Below are positions 44,076 to 54,986 of a DNA stretch of 64,000 nucleotides, piece after piece. Numbering within the stretch: position 1 is the first letter of the stretch; each line of letters begins with the position of its first letter. The notes beneath the pieces were generated by a model. It was given only the letters and a program-made list of their open reading frames with translations, searched no databases and was not told the DNA's origin. The stretch covers positions 8,191,796 through 8,255,795 of the forward strand of contig OZ021730.1 of the NCBI GenBank assembly GCA_963978545.1. The letters are read 5' to 3'. Position numbers and translations under genes: made by a program. This stretch comes from Linyphia triangularis. Taxonomy: Eukaryota; Arthropoda; Arachnida; Araneae; Linyphiidae.

Positions 44076-45485
44076 ATGGAAACTTTATCTTTTTCTTCAG
44101 GCCCGACGGGAGGCCAAAATCCCCAAAACCTACAGTTGAAACGAACAATAGACAATGATGAAAATACGGTACCTAAGAAACAAGCTCCTCCACTCAATAA
44201 CTTGTTCCATGGAAATCAAAATCAACTAACCAACCAACCTCCTCTCAATAATCCATCTTTCTTAATAGTTAATTCTGAGTCCGGTGAATTGGGAAAAATG
44301 TCCCCTTTTTTTATACAAAAGGGCATTAAGGTTATCTGTGGGAACGAACCCCAAAGCATTAGGAAGTTAAAATCGGGCGACTTTCTTGTTCAAACTAAAG
44401 ACTCCAGGCAATCTCAATATCTATTAGCAGCATCGACAATGGGAAACATCAAAATCAATATAACCCCTCATAAAGGACTCAATTCCAGTCAAGGCGTCAT
44501 TTCGGAATCGGATCTTCAACACGTTGAAGATTCCGAAATCCTAAGGGAACTTTCTTCCCAAGGGGTTACAAATGTACGCCGAATCACTATCAAAAGGGAT
44601 AACAACATACTAAAGACAAAACATATAATACTAACGTTTGACTCCCCTAAATTACCCAGTAAAATTACAGCAGGCTACCTAAGTTGTCCTGTAAGACCGT
44701 TTATCCCTAACCCATTGCGATGCTTTAAATGTCAAAAGTTCGGGCATTCAAAAATTACATGCAGAAGTGATCACGAAGTTTGCGCAGTGTGTGGCAGCAC
44801 TGAACATCAAAGCGAAGGCTGCAAAGCTGAGCCCACCTGCGTAAACTGCTCTGGAAATCATCCATCCTTTTCCAGAACGTGCAAAGAATATTTAAAAGAA
44901 AAGACAATTCAAGAAATAAAAACCAACAGTAACATCTCGTATCCGGAAGCCCGAACTATATATGTAAATACAATAGAAAATTCTATGGCTAAAACAATAT
45001 CTAAAGCAATTGCCTCCAAACCAAACCAAGTAAATTCTATGGCCACTCAAACAGATATCCACATCCCGAAAACCCAAATGTCACCCGAACAACTTCTTAA
45101 GTGCTTTTCTTTACCCGCCAAACACAGTACCCTTTCGTCCCAAACAAACCCTATTCCCGGTACTTCAAGATCAATAGAAAACCCACCCAAAACTTTTGTC
45201 AAACCCAAAAAAAATAAGAAACTACCAGAAATGAAGCTTTCAAATAAACCTGGAGAAATTCTAAAAAATAAAGTGCAATCCAAAATCCAATATAATACAC
45301 AACGAAAAACTAAAACAAAGGGAGAGAAATCAGTGTCATCGGGACCATCAACTGATGACGAAACTGATGTCATCTCGGGTCTTGACCCAGGTGACATGGA
45401 GGTCGACCCAGGCCTCGAGACCCCTAAACTTCTTCAACCAAGAAGCAGGTCACTAGACCGGCGGATCGCTAATCTTTCCAAGTAA
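44076..45485 (+). CDS. LINE A3 ORF1: zinc-knuckle RNA-binding protein
   Basis: Intact, 469 residues, ATG start (METLSFSSGPTGGQNPQ). N-terminal Pro/Asn-rich segment, then a conserved region (SFLIVNSESGEL, KSGDFLVQTKDSRQS, SESDLQHVEDSEIL). Zinc knuckles near residues 215-270: CFKCQKFGHSKITC, CAVCGSTEHQSEGC, CVNCSGNHPSFSRTC. Basic linker and an acidic end (STDDETDVISGLDPGDMEVD). Family role: element RNA binding and particle assembly. The stop is followed after 8 nt by the ORF2 ATG, suggesting reinitiation. Confidence 0.92.
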   Translation: METLSFSSGPTGGQNPQNLQLKRTIDNDENTVPKKQAPPLNNLFHGNQNQLTNQPPLNNPSFLIVNSESGELGKMSPFFIQKGIKVICGNEPQSIRKLKSGDFLVQTKDSRQSQYLLAASTMGNIKINITPHKGLNSSQGVISESDLQHVEDSEILRELSSQGVTNVRRITIKRDNNILKTKHIILTFDSPKLPSKITAGYLSCPVRPFIPNPLRCFKCQKFGHSKITCRSDHEVCAVCGSTEHQSEGCKAEPTCVNCSGNHPSFSRTCKEYLKEKTIQEIKTNSNISYPEARTIYVNTIENSMAKTISKAIASKPNQVNSMATQTDIHIPKTQMSPEQLLKCFSLPAKHSTLSSQTNPIPGTSRSIENPPKTFVKPKKNKKLPEMKLSNKPGEILKNKVQSKIQYNTQRKTKTKGEKSVSSGPSTDDETDVISGLDPGDMEVDPGLETPKLLQPRSRSLDRRIANLSK

Positions 45486-45493
45486 CATTCAAT

Positions 45494-48400
45494 ATGTTTT
45501 CTTGGAATTGTCGCGGTTTCCACCACAATTCGGTAGATATAAAATATCTCGTAGATTTACACAAACCTGTTTGTTTCTGTTTGCAAGAGACCCTCTTGAA
45601 GCCTTTTCAGAGCTCTCTTGTTAGGGGGTATAGTCCCCTACGTAAGGACTATATCAGCGGCGACCGAGCTAGCGGTGGTGTTGCTATATTTACATGTAAT
45701 AGCAATCCATCCACCCCGCTATCGCTCTCTACCAACTTACAAGCTATTGCCGTTAGAGTCGCTGTGAAAAATATATTAGTAACAGTTTGCTCAATCTATC
45801 TCCCCCCTAATCGTAACATCCGACAATCAGAATTAGACAGGCTTTGTGACCAGCTTCCACCCCCTATTATTTTAATGGGGGATTTCAATGGTCACAGTCC
45901 TCTTTGGGGTAGCCCAGATGTAAATCAACGTGGAAGACAAGTCGAAAAAATGATAGATGACCAAAATCTGTGTCTTCTAAATAATGGGCAACATACACAC
46001 TTCCACACCCCGTCGAGGACGTTTCACGCCATCGATCTTGTCTTGTGTTCTCCATCTCTCCTACATCTATGGTCGTTTCATGTCGGACGGGATCTCTTCC
46101 ACAGTGATCACTTCCCCGTCCGTCTGGAGATGCTAGGAGTTGGTGCTGTTCCCTCTGTTCGCGCTCCTCGTTTTATATTTGAATCAGCAGATTGGGAACA
46201 GTTTTCTTCCCTCGTCGATATCTCTGACGAGATGGTGAACCAAGACGATATCGATGAAGCGGTAAATTCTATCACCCGTGCCATATTGGAAGCTGCTCGT
46301 TTTTCCATTCCTATAACATCTACAAATCTACCGAAAATTCCGAAACCATGGTGGAATCACGACTGTAAAAATGCACATAAAAAGCGGAGGAAGGCTTGGG
46401 GCATTTTTCGCCGATGTCCCACTGAAGCCAACCTCATCGCCTTAAAATGTGCCCGAGCTGAAGCTCGTAGGATCCGCCGGCGTAGCCAGAAGGACTCTTG
46501 GATGCGTTATGTCAGCACTATAACATCGGATACCTCTTCTAAAAGGGTCTGGAACAAAGTAAATAAAATCAAGGGCCAATACCCAAGACACTCTATTTCT
46601 GTCTTGGAAACAGATCTGGGTATTGTTTCAGACCCTAAAGGTATTGCTGATACTCTGGCTGACTCGTTCGCAAAAGTATCCAACAACTCGAATTACAAAG
46701 AGCCTTTCGCCTCTATCAAGCGCAAAGCTGAGAAAACTAAACTAAATTTTACATCTACCGAGTTGGAAGACTATAATGCTGATTTCACCATGGCTGAGTT
46801 AATGCGAGCTCTTTCCAATACTCGCGGCTCAGCTGTTGGTCATGATGAAATCCATTATAGTATGCTGAAACATCTCCAGCCTCTCCAACTCAAGTTCCTT
46901 CTCAAGCTATATAATAGAATCTGGCGGGAAAACAAATTTCCGTCAGCATGGCAACGCGCTCTTGTAATTCCGATTGTCAAGCCAGAAAAAGACGCTAAGA
47001 GTCCTTCCAGCTACAGACCAATAGCATTAACTAGTTGCTTATGCAAACTATTAGAAAAATTAGTCAATGCTCGTCTGCTTTTTTATTTTTAACACAACAA
47101 TTGTCTCTCTCGGTTTCAAAGTGGTTTCCGTCGTGGGCGAAGTACACTTGACAACCTGCTCCTCCTTGAAACAGCCATTCGGGAGGCATTTGTTAAGCGG
47201 AACCATTTGGTGTCTGTGTTTTTCGACATGGAGAAAGCCTATGACCGTACTTGGAGATATGGTATCCTCAGAGACCTTTATAATTTAGGTCTCAGAGGAA
47301 ATTTACCACTCTTCATTGAGCATTTCCTTTCTCGTAGAGTCTTCCAAGTACGCGTCAACTCCATCTTATCAGATGAATATATTCAAGAGCAAGGCGTTCC
47401 CCAGGGAAGTGTATTGAGTTGTGCACTGTTTATTATAAAAGTCAACGGCATTATGACCTGCCTTCCACCTGCAGTGTCTGGTTCGCTTTTTGTCGACGAC
47501 TTCCAGATAACGTGCGCCTCAATTAATATGTCTCATATCGAAAGACAAATTGAACTTACCTTCAGAAGGATTACAGGCTGGGCCAATCAAAATGGATTTG
47601 TATTCAATGCACAGAAGACCGTGGCCATGCACTTTTGCAGGAAGCGTGAGCTTCATAACGACCCCGAGCTTTTCTTAAATGGGTCTCAGATACCTATAGT
47701 ATCAGAAACTAAATTCCTCGGGATCATTTTTGACTCGAAGCTCACTTTCCTGCCTCATTTGAAACATCTAAGACTAAAGTTCACTAAAGCTCTGAATCTT
47801 CTGAAGGTGCTTTCTAACACTTCCTGGGGTGCTGATACCACCTCCATGTTGAGAATATACAGATGCCTAATTCGTTCTAAACTTGACTATGGTTCTGTGG
47901 TGTACGGATCCGCCAGAAAATCGGCGTTGATGCTCCTTGACCCTGTTCACCACCAAGGTGTCAGAATCGCATCAGGAGCCTTCCGTACATCACCAATTCC
48001 AAGTGTACTTAATGTATGTTTAGAGCGACCTTTGAAACTGAGACGAGACAAGCTTTCTTTAATATTTTATTTTAAAATTAAAAATAACACACGACATCCT
48101 CTCTCGCACAATATTTATAACTCATCTCTTTCTAGACTTTTTAATGCACGCCCATCTTGCATCCCAACATTTTCTCTACGAATTCACTCGATTCTTACAT
48201 TTCATCATCTTGATAATTTCAGGATTCGTCCTATCACATTCACTCCACCACCCTGGCATCCTCATAACATCAAAGTTTTAACAATCTTTAATAATTTTAA
48301 AAAGTCTGAAACACCAGATATAGTTTTTACTCATCTATTTTACTATCACAGACATAACTTCTCTAATTATAAAGCAATCTATACGGATGGGTCGAAGTGC

Positions 48401-49171
48401 CCGGGACATGTCGGAGCAGCTGCAGTTCACGACAATGTCATCATGTCACGAGAACTGCACCAAAGCTGCTCCGTCTTTTCAGCTGAATCCCTGGCGATTC
48501 TCATGGCCTTGCAATACATCCTACAGCAAGAGCACGGCTAGTGGATTATTTACACAGACTCGAAGAGCTGTTTGGATGCTCTGAATAATCCACTGAGCCA
48601 AACCCATCCTTTCATTTTAGATATTTTAGCGATTCATACAACTCTTTTAGAGAGATTTTTTAATGTTCTTTTTTGTTGGGTACCGGGTCATGTGGGGATC
48701 ATGGGTAATGAACGCGCAGATTCTGTTGCACGATCAGCAAGTGGACCTAGGAGCACTTGGCTCTGCCCTGACGACGCAAATAAAGCTTGTGACACTGCTC
48801 TGTCTCTCACTTGGCAGGCCATGTGGGATGCACAGACAGCTAACAAGCTGCGTTCGTTTCAGCCCTTAGTTTCCGGATTCGCGCCTATCCAGCAATCCCG
48901 GAAAAGGGAAGTGCTCCTGACTCGTTTAAGAATAGGCCACACTCGTTTTACCCATGTGCATCTTCTGCTGGCAGAAGATGCCCCCACATGCAATTCCTGC
49001 GGTGTTTCTTTTACTGTTGTCCATATTTTGTCAGACTGTCCAACTTTTAATTCCATACGACTTCGTCTTTTTAACTCAGCTCACCCATCCTTATCTACAC
49101 TTTTAAATTCACCTCCTCATCATAATCTTTTTAAGTTTTTATTAGATATTGGGTTTTATCATCTTATCTAA
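45494..49171 (+). pseudogene. LINE A3 ORF2, two nonsense codons
   Basis: MFSWNCRGFHHNSV start; frame continuous in phase to FYHLI at 49171. TAA at 47090-47092 (between reverse transcriptase motifs) and TAG at 48539-48541 (Gln codon in the RNase H region) are the only defects; no frameshift. Endonuclease (GDFNGHSPLWG, SDHFP), reverse transcriptase (RPIALTS, FDMEKAYDRTW, LFVDDF), RNase H (YTDGSKCPGHVG, WVPGHVGIMGNERAD) and CX2CX7HX4C (CNSCGVSFTVVHILSDC) are all present. The two point changes suggest a recent copy. Confidence 0.92.
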
Positions 49172-49238
49172 AAATTTTTACTTTTTAAAATTGTTTTCAC
49201 TTTTAATCTTTTAACTGGTTGACTTCTATAAAATTTTC

Positions 49239-49271
49239 GGCGCAGTTTGGCCCTAGTGTTGCCCTTGCGCC
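49239..49271 (+). promoter_or_regulatory. LINE 3'-terminal hairpin (A3)
   Basis: GGCGCAGTTTGGCCCTAGTG then TTGCCCTTGCGCC; perfect outer stem, followed by the A-rich tail and the target duplication. Confidence 0.8.
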
Positions 49272-49301
49272 AGGAAACAAAATTCAACCTGACACGCCTT
49301 A

Positions 49302-49543
49302 GAATTGGTCACACTCGTTATACCCATGTGCATCTTCTGCTGGCAGAAGATGCCCCCACATGCAATGCCTGTGGTGTCATTTTCTCTGTTCTTCACATTT
49401 TAAGTGAATGTCCTTGTTTTAACACTATCAGAATGCGACTTTTTAAAATGAATCATCCCCCATTATCAATGATTTTAAGTTCACCACCTCACCAAAATCT
49501 ATTCTCATTTTTACAAGAAATAGGTTTTTATTGTCTGATTTAA
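49302..49543 (+). pseudogene. LINE A2 ORF2, C-terminal part
   Basis: Continues A2 ORF2 after A3: RIGHTRYTHVHLLLAEDA, finger CNACGVIFSVLHILSEC, end FLQEIGFYCLI. In frame with 43442 once A3 and one target duplication are removed. Confidence 0.92.
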
Positions 49544-49616
49544 ATTTTTGCCTCAACTGTTTTTTAATCTCAATATTTTCAGAAATTTTAATTTTTAGAT
49601 AACGCACTACTGTTTG

Positions 49617-49649
49617 GCGCAGCATGGCCCTAGTGAAGCCCTTGTGCCA
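49617..49649 (+). promoter_or_regulatory. LINE 3'-terminal hairpin (A2)
   Basis: GGCGCAGCATGGCCCTAGTG then AAGCCCTTGTGCC; one outer pair becomes G-T. Followed by ATTAAACCTC and (AACC)n. Confidence 0.75.
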
Positions 49650-50671
49650 TTAAACCTCAATCAACCAACCAACCAACCAACCCAATTCTTCTAGTTCCTC
49701 GTAAATTTCAGCTACATCAGTGTTGGTGGGGAGGCCTTTAATAACAGCTTTTAGGGGTCTGTCGATGATGGGTTTTATAACATAATAATCAATTTGTTTC
49801 ACACTAAGAAGTTGGGTTAGTTTTCTATGGTCGGTTTCATTAGAGGGGGTAGTTCGGATGTATTCACCCTGTAATTTAAATTTGACAGTTTCAGTAGCAG
49901 TTTCTTCCATTAATTTACAGAGGGATTTGAAATGTTTTCCTTCATTAATTTTTACCATAAAGAAGGGGATTTTAACAGGCACTGAGCCAATGTTGGTTTC
50001 AATTTCGTCGATTGGCAAATTAGCAAACTGGTTGGTGACAGCGGGGGGCGAGTTTAGAACAATTTTGATTGCTTTGGCTGTTTTCCTAGGGGACATAAAA
50101 CCATTGTTGGTAACTTGGTCAGGGGTAGTTGAATGTTTTCTTTTGGACATTTTAGGGGTGGAAGTGGAGGGGGGAACAGAATTTTCATTTGGAAGAACAG
50201 GGAGCTCATCAACATGAATGGGGCAACCTCGAATGAGGCAGGGATAAAACAGTTTTAACTCACTATTCCGTTGAATTGCTATATTATCGAATTGTCTCAA
50301 CCGGATCTCTATTGCCTCCCTCATGCCAGTGGTAGGGTTTTGCTCAAGAAATTTGCTCCAGTGGGTCCAGTTGCTGTTAGCCACAGCCAGGTCAGTTTCC
50401 AGTATATTCCTGGTCATACACCTCTCCGCAGGGGGGTCGTTAGAACAAGTTGCGGAGACGATCAATGGAGGAGTACATAGTCTGCTCTTTGGATTGCCAA
50501 CACGAGTAGCCAAGAGGGAACCGTTCACTTCGTTGAAACTATTAGATGAATTATCAGAGGTTTCCACCCGTTTAAATCATCACGGGTACAAGTCATAGAC
50601 TTTTCAAGCATATTCGATGTTACAACAATACTACCCCGTTCAACATCATCCAGGGGGTCGGCCGATTGCAT

Positions 50672-51060
50672 AGCTGAGCTAGCACTGGCTCCACATCCAA
50701 ATCGCCACAACCTTTAACGTGCAGGGGCCAAAAAGGGATGGTGGAATAAAGGGATAAATCCTAAATCCAATGAAACCAGACCAAAGCTACTCAATGGTGT
50801 ACAGTAGGTTGCGGTTAAATTCAAGGTCCGGGACAAAGTGGTCCGCTTGCCTAGTGAATTTGGATAATGATGTAGACAGGTACACAGGGTACTTGGCCTA
50901 ATGATGAGTTGGAATAGCAGAATGAATGTGCAAGAGGGGAGCTCTCGCAAGTGCGTGCATTCAATTTCAATCCAAATCCTCGAGTGACAAGATGGCGTTC
51001 GATCCGGCCTCCCTTTTATAGGGGCTCTTCCCCTAGCTGGGCCTAGCATTTTCTTTTCTA
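50672..51060 (-). promoter_or_regulatory. LINE C leader with a TATAAAAG motif
   Basis: The stretch upstream of C ORF1 on the minus strand. It carries CCCCTATAAAAGGGAGG (TATA-like, 51013-51020) about 340 nt before the likely ATG. Promoter function is inferred from the motif only. The exact 5' end of LINE C is not defined. Confidence 0.35.
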
Positions 51061-51140
51061 TCCTTTTTTTGTTAGGCCTTACCGTATGTACTGTTTCATT
51101 ACTTTTGGTTTTGTTCTTTTATTTGATTCCATATTTTGTC

Positions 51141-51269
51141 GGTTGCGGGTTTGAGTCCCGTGTTGGCATGGGTGTTTGTAAGTGTATGTTGGCTTGTCTA
51201 ATGACGAATGTTTCGGCGCATTACATCCCTCGTGTTGCTGACGGCGCCAGATAATCTGAAAACAACCAA
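51141..51269 (+). mobile_element. tRNA-derived SINE, 5'-truncated (subtype I)
   Basis: Starts at the T arm (GGTTGCGGG). Target duplication CCATATTTTGTC at 51129-51140 and 51270-51281. The head before the B box was never copied. Confidence 0.92.
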
Positions 51270-51404
51270 CCATATTTTGTCATACGCTTTTCGTTTTAGT
51301 TTCTTTTTATTTGTGTTTCTGGGTTTAGTTATCTTACTTATATTTCTGAGTTTCGTTTATTTTACTTGTATTTTTGGGATCATTTTTATGAGTTTTTGTT
51401 GGAT

Positions 51405-51690
51405 TTTACCAACCCACGTGTTTGCCGTGCGTGGCGTCCCGTAAGGGGGAGAATGGGATCTTGGGGTTACCTTGCGCAGGATTCACATGGTTGGGTCCTA
51501 GCATGCGTGCCCTTTGGCCCAGAATTCACTGCCCCATCTGTCAATCGGCTAGTGGTGTAAGCTTCGTCTTCACTGCTTAGGGTTAGCATTGCGGTTAGGG
51601 TTGCCCTGCGGATCTACAACCTGAAGCTGTAATGCTATATCCCGATGATATCCCTGGGATCCCAAGGGTCTTCCCTTGTTGGGCTCTGTG
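51405..51690 (+). other. Diverged LINE 5' UTR-like fragment
   Basis: ACCCACGTGTTTGCCGTGCG and GTCAATCGGCTAGTGGT match, in the same order and orientation, blocks of the A/B leader. The rest differs. It is probably the leader of another, unsampled lineage, cut near the run of G at 51697. Confidence 0.5.
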
Positions 51691-53656
51691 ATGGGCGGGG
51701 GGGGGGACGCATCTGGACGAACTTCATAAGTTTAATATGGAACATTCTCTTTCTAAAGGCATGGGTGGATTTCACTGGTGGATAATTCCTAATATAGTTC
51801 TGGTTCTCACTGATATTGAATAGATGAGGAAAATACCCTTTGGACATTTCTTCAAGTCCGAAGGTTTTCGGCAATTTTGACAGAGCCATTGGCAAAAAAT
51901 TGTAAGAATCTATTAGCCTAATACTTAAAGGGGTGAAATCTATACTCATTAGCTTAGAACCCTGTGGAATGACTTTATGCTCATGACCACGTTCTAAAAG
52001 CCACCTAACGATTAACTGGGATTATAGGCTATTACTGTATAGCCTTTATGTATAGGCGTAAAAAGAAACGTACAAAATTTGTTAAGTGTGTCTGATGAAT
52101 TAAATACAATCTCTTCTCCATCAGCATATTGGGCAACAGCAAAATTCACCAAGTGGTCCCCAGAGCTCTGTCCCGTTTCGAAATCAAAAAACATGAGTTT
52201 TTCTCTGGCTGGTTTTGGCTCCACAATACTAAGATAACATAAATGTTCAGATGAAACAAACTGATTTCATCCTTTGCATTTTGTTTCTCCACAAACGTGT
52301 CTATCTATAGGGCAGAAACGTCTTTCTATCACTCGGCAACAATCTCTACATTGATATATCTATAAAATAAAAAATATTATTTAACTCACTCATGTATTTA
52401 AAACTATTATATTGCATTTACATAAAAATAAAAGTAACTATCTACCTTATCACAAATATCAGAAGCCTTAAGTGATCTGTAACACGTCTCTGAGCGACAT
52501 GTTCGATCACATTCATTGCATCGCAAAGAGCCCTCTTCTACACAGTTTACCTTTCTACAAACGGAGCATAAATTTGTGCAAAAATGATGTACAATGTGCT
52601 GATATGGCTTATTGCATTCCTCGCAATAATTATCACTACCATAAAAACATTTCGGTAATTTTATCACATCAAATGAATTTTCATGGTGCCAAAGATAGAC
52701 CTAAAGCGATCTATCTGATCCCTCATACGACACCTGGAAAGAAAAGAATGTAATTCAGGCATTTAAAAAAAGTATTTTAATTACTGTGTACTTTTTTTTA
52801 CTGAAAGATCAAACGGAGTGAATCTTATATTTTTAAGTAATTCATTGATTTTAAAAAAGTAATTACTGTGAACTTTTTTTCTTTCATTTTTTTTACTGAA
52901 AGATTAAACTATTACCTGATTCATATTTTGAGTTGATATAACAATTACCTACACATCAAGATGTCGCTCAAACACCGCTATTTCTTCAAAATCACAAGAA
53001 CCTTCGGGCACACTTGTTCGTGCATGTAGCGCTAGAGCTCTTCGCAAAAGAAGATTGTTTATGTGTTCTTGTAAGGCTTTCACTTCGGAGTCATTTCTGA
53101 TTATCGCTTGTCCTAATAGAATGGCCATGGCACAACAAACACCATTCTCATCCTTTCTTACGCTACATATAGATCTTTTACTTAGTCTATCTACGTCAGG
53201 ATTAATAACTCTTTTATTTCGTCCACTCCCTCTTGGACGGCGTACTACTATTACATTTACTAGAAATCCTTCATCCAATATTATAGTGTCTTTCGATCGA
53301 AGAACTTTGGTGATACAATCTAAAATTGTATCTACTTTCATATCGGCAACTTGCATAAGATTAGTAGAAATTGGTCTATCTAGACCATCTGACATTAAAA
53401 CAAATCTGATTAAATCTGTTGGTTGTAAATGGGAAGTGGCTCTTTGAAGCAATAATGTAAATAATCGTCGGACGATATCAATTACAGACCCCAAAGTGGA
53501 ACCCCTAGCTCTATCAGGCAATCTATAAGTATCAATCATTGCCTCATACTCAGTTTCTTCGGCTAAATATTTTTTATTCAGGCGTCTCCGCCTTTCTGTT
53601 AAGACAATAGCTGCATTAATGCAGTGCACGAGGATAAAAACATGACATGTTTCCAT
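51640..53656 (-). pseudogene. Second Polinton-type DNA polymerase gene, N-terminal half with introns
   Basis: An exon-like open frame 53656-52953 carries a CVCRK-free N-terminal domain (DLIRFVLMSDGLDRPISTNL, LDEGFLVNVIVVRRPRG, AMAILLGQAIIRNDSE). A GT...AG gap (about 52952-52734) leads to an exon with KLPKCFYGSDNYCEECNKPY and further Cys pairs. A second GT...AG gap (about 52445-52361) leads to IYQCRDCCRVIERRF, the exonuclease motif KLMFFDFETGQ (about 52190) and, after stops, LIDSYNFLPMALSKLPKTFG (about 51900). It ends near 51740. In-frame stops are present (before VYLWHHENS, near 52240, near 52000). The palm domain is absent. Architecture differs from the polymerase at 16480-24113. Confidence 0.75.
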
Positions 53657-54399
53657 ATGAAGAGAAATTTAAGGAGCATTTTTCATCAGTTTTTTTTTTT
53701 TGTCAACTTCAATAAAAAATTATCTGCAATTCAAGAAATTTCCATTGTCTTCTTTTCACTACTGAACTTTTGGTGATAAAGCCAACATTAATTTTGGTAA
53801 TCAACAAACAAACAAACTGACTTTGAAGGGAATGGTTCTTTCTAGCGCCACAGAAAATAATAGTTCTTCCCACGTTGGGGCAATTAATGTAATACGTACG
53901 ACATATCCGATAGAGCAGGGTCTAGAGAGGGATCTGCTATCCCGGCGAGGGCGTGCACCAGAAAGTGTAAGTTGAGTCAGTTGGTTGAGAAGTCGTTGCA
54001 GGGGCGGGTGAGCACAAACAGGGTTATGTCAGAAGCAGGTACCCCAAAGTAACGTGTTGAGTCCACATGATATCGCCCACTTGACAACATAGCACAGCAT
54101 AATGTAGAACACAGGCTGGAAGATGCGTTGGCGTTACTCCAGTGTTGGTGGTGTTCACCCATGGTGGGAGAGATGAGGCTGATGTATCTGATTAAATCCT
54201 TTTCCGTTAAAGACGATGTTTTGTCCTTCCAGGTGCAGCATAATGGTGAGAGAAAGGGAAGCTTCCAATATGTTTGAATTTTCTGAGCACCTTGTTCTAA
54301 AAAAAAAAAAAAAAAAATATTGATATTAATCACAAAAATTTAAATTATATTGCTGCTATAGTAGAACAATAAAATTAAGGATGCACCGAATATTCGGTA
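53657..54399. other. Unassigned DNA upstream of the second polymerase gene
   Basis: One minus-strand open stretch (53977-54333) has no recognised motif. It may hold the upstream region or first exon of the polymerase gene, but nothing shows this. A-run at 54301-54317. Confidence 0.3.
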
Positions 54400-54986
54400 T
54401 TTGGTCACTGTCCTGCCACCTAACATTAAAGTCGGATAAATGAACTGCCCCGTCCGCCTATATATCCCGAATCCGTTGCGCTGTTTTAAGTGTCAACGGT
54501 TCGGGCATTCTCAGAACACCTGGAATAGGCCGGACACATGTGCGAAGTGTGGTAGCGCTGATCATGTCGATCGGGACTGCACCGCAGATGCCCATTGCGT
54601 AAACTGCAATGGTGCCCACCCTGCGTTTTCCCGGTCTTGCCCCGAATGGGAGCATAAAAAAGAAGTTCAGCGCGTTAAATCCACACGTAATGTGCCTTTC
54701 GCTTAGGCACGGGCACTGGTTCCGAAATATACATCTAAAACCGGTCAAAAAACGTATTCAGCTGCAGTTCAACCCAAATCCGTAAATAGCATTAGTACCC
54801 AGTCCAGTCTTTTATATCCTTGCCAATTACAAACTTCTAGTACATCAAAATCCAATAGTTCAACTAAATCCAAAACTGTAACCACTGCAATTCAAACTAA
54901 ACTAGTCAGTAAATCTATTATAGCTCAACAAACTGTATCTCCTCAAATTACAATAGCTAAACCAACAACAAAATCCTCAACTAAAC
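54400..54986 (+). pseudogene. LINE fragment D: ORF1 zinc-knuckle part of a fourth lineage
   Basis: Frame reads TVLPPNIKVG, stop, MNCPVRLYIPNPLRCF, knuckles CFKCQRFGHSQNTW (last Cys lost), CAKCGSADHVDRDC and CVNCNGAHPAFSRSC, then a stop and a Ser/Thr/Lys-rich tail. Related to, but distinct from, A and B. Cut at 54987 by LINE B5. Confidence 0.78.

Larger units (their letters stand above)
43443..49287 (+). mobile_element. LINE A3, full-length, inserted in LINE A2
   Basis: 5845 bp from CCCCTCAGGGG to the hairpin (49239-49271) and a short AAACAAAATTCAA tail. Target duplication CCTGACACGCCTTA at 43429-43442 and 49288-49301, 14 bp. Same orientation as its host. Intact ORF1, ORF2 with two stop codons. 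Confidence 0.96.
37961..49680 (+). mobile_element. LINE A2, full-length, carrying LINE A3
   Basis: From the CCCCTCAGGGG start to the hairpin (49617-49649) and the AACCAACC tail. Target duplication CCCAATTCTTCTAG at 37947-37960 and 49681-49694, 14 bp. LINE A3 sits in its ORF2. Its ORF1 has one frameshift and the ORF2 initiator is ATA. Confidence 0.95.
37029..50671 (-). pseudogene. LINE C ORF1: Pre-C2HC and zinc-knuckle protein, split by LINE A2
   Basis: A likely start is the ATG at 50671 (MQSADPLDDVERGS); a frameshift near 50570 joins it to VETSDNSSNSFNEVNG. A basic, Ser/Thr/Pro-rich linker follows, then PLKAVIKGLPTNTDVAEIYE at 49740, the opening of the Pre-C2HC domain typical of jockey/X-element ORF1 proteins. 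After A2 it resumes at 37946 with GYSVDRIVQLKRFRTI, then knuckles CWWCQGFFHSSSNC, CVRCAGTHNSSDC and CANCGGDHPANYRGC, a SINE, and the end NVTANV at 37029. It would bind the element RNA. Broken by A2, a SINE and a frameshift. Confidence 0.83.
36018..51060 (-). mobile_element. LINE C, jockey-like, split by LINE A2
   Basis: A third LINE lineage on the minus strand: leader (about 50672-51060), ORF1 (50671 to 49695, then 37946 to 37029), and the endonuclease start of ORF2 to 36018, where it is cut at the LINE B4 tail. LINE A2 lies in ORF1 with target duplication CCCAATTCTTCTAG. Two SINEs (36692-36873, 37168-37350) also interrupt it. The leader holds a TATAAAAG motif on the minus strand (51013-51020). 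Confidence 0.82.

Noticed and set aside
642..51269. Many tRNA-like segments with A and B boxes
   Set aside because: All are SINE heads: they continue into the same body and hairpin tail, most have target duplications, and the anticodon stem pairs poorly (a TCT triplet sits at the anticodon position). None stands alone as a tRNA gene.
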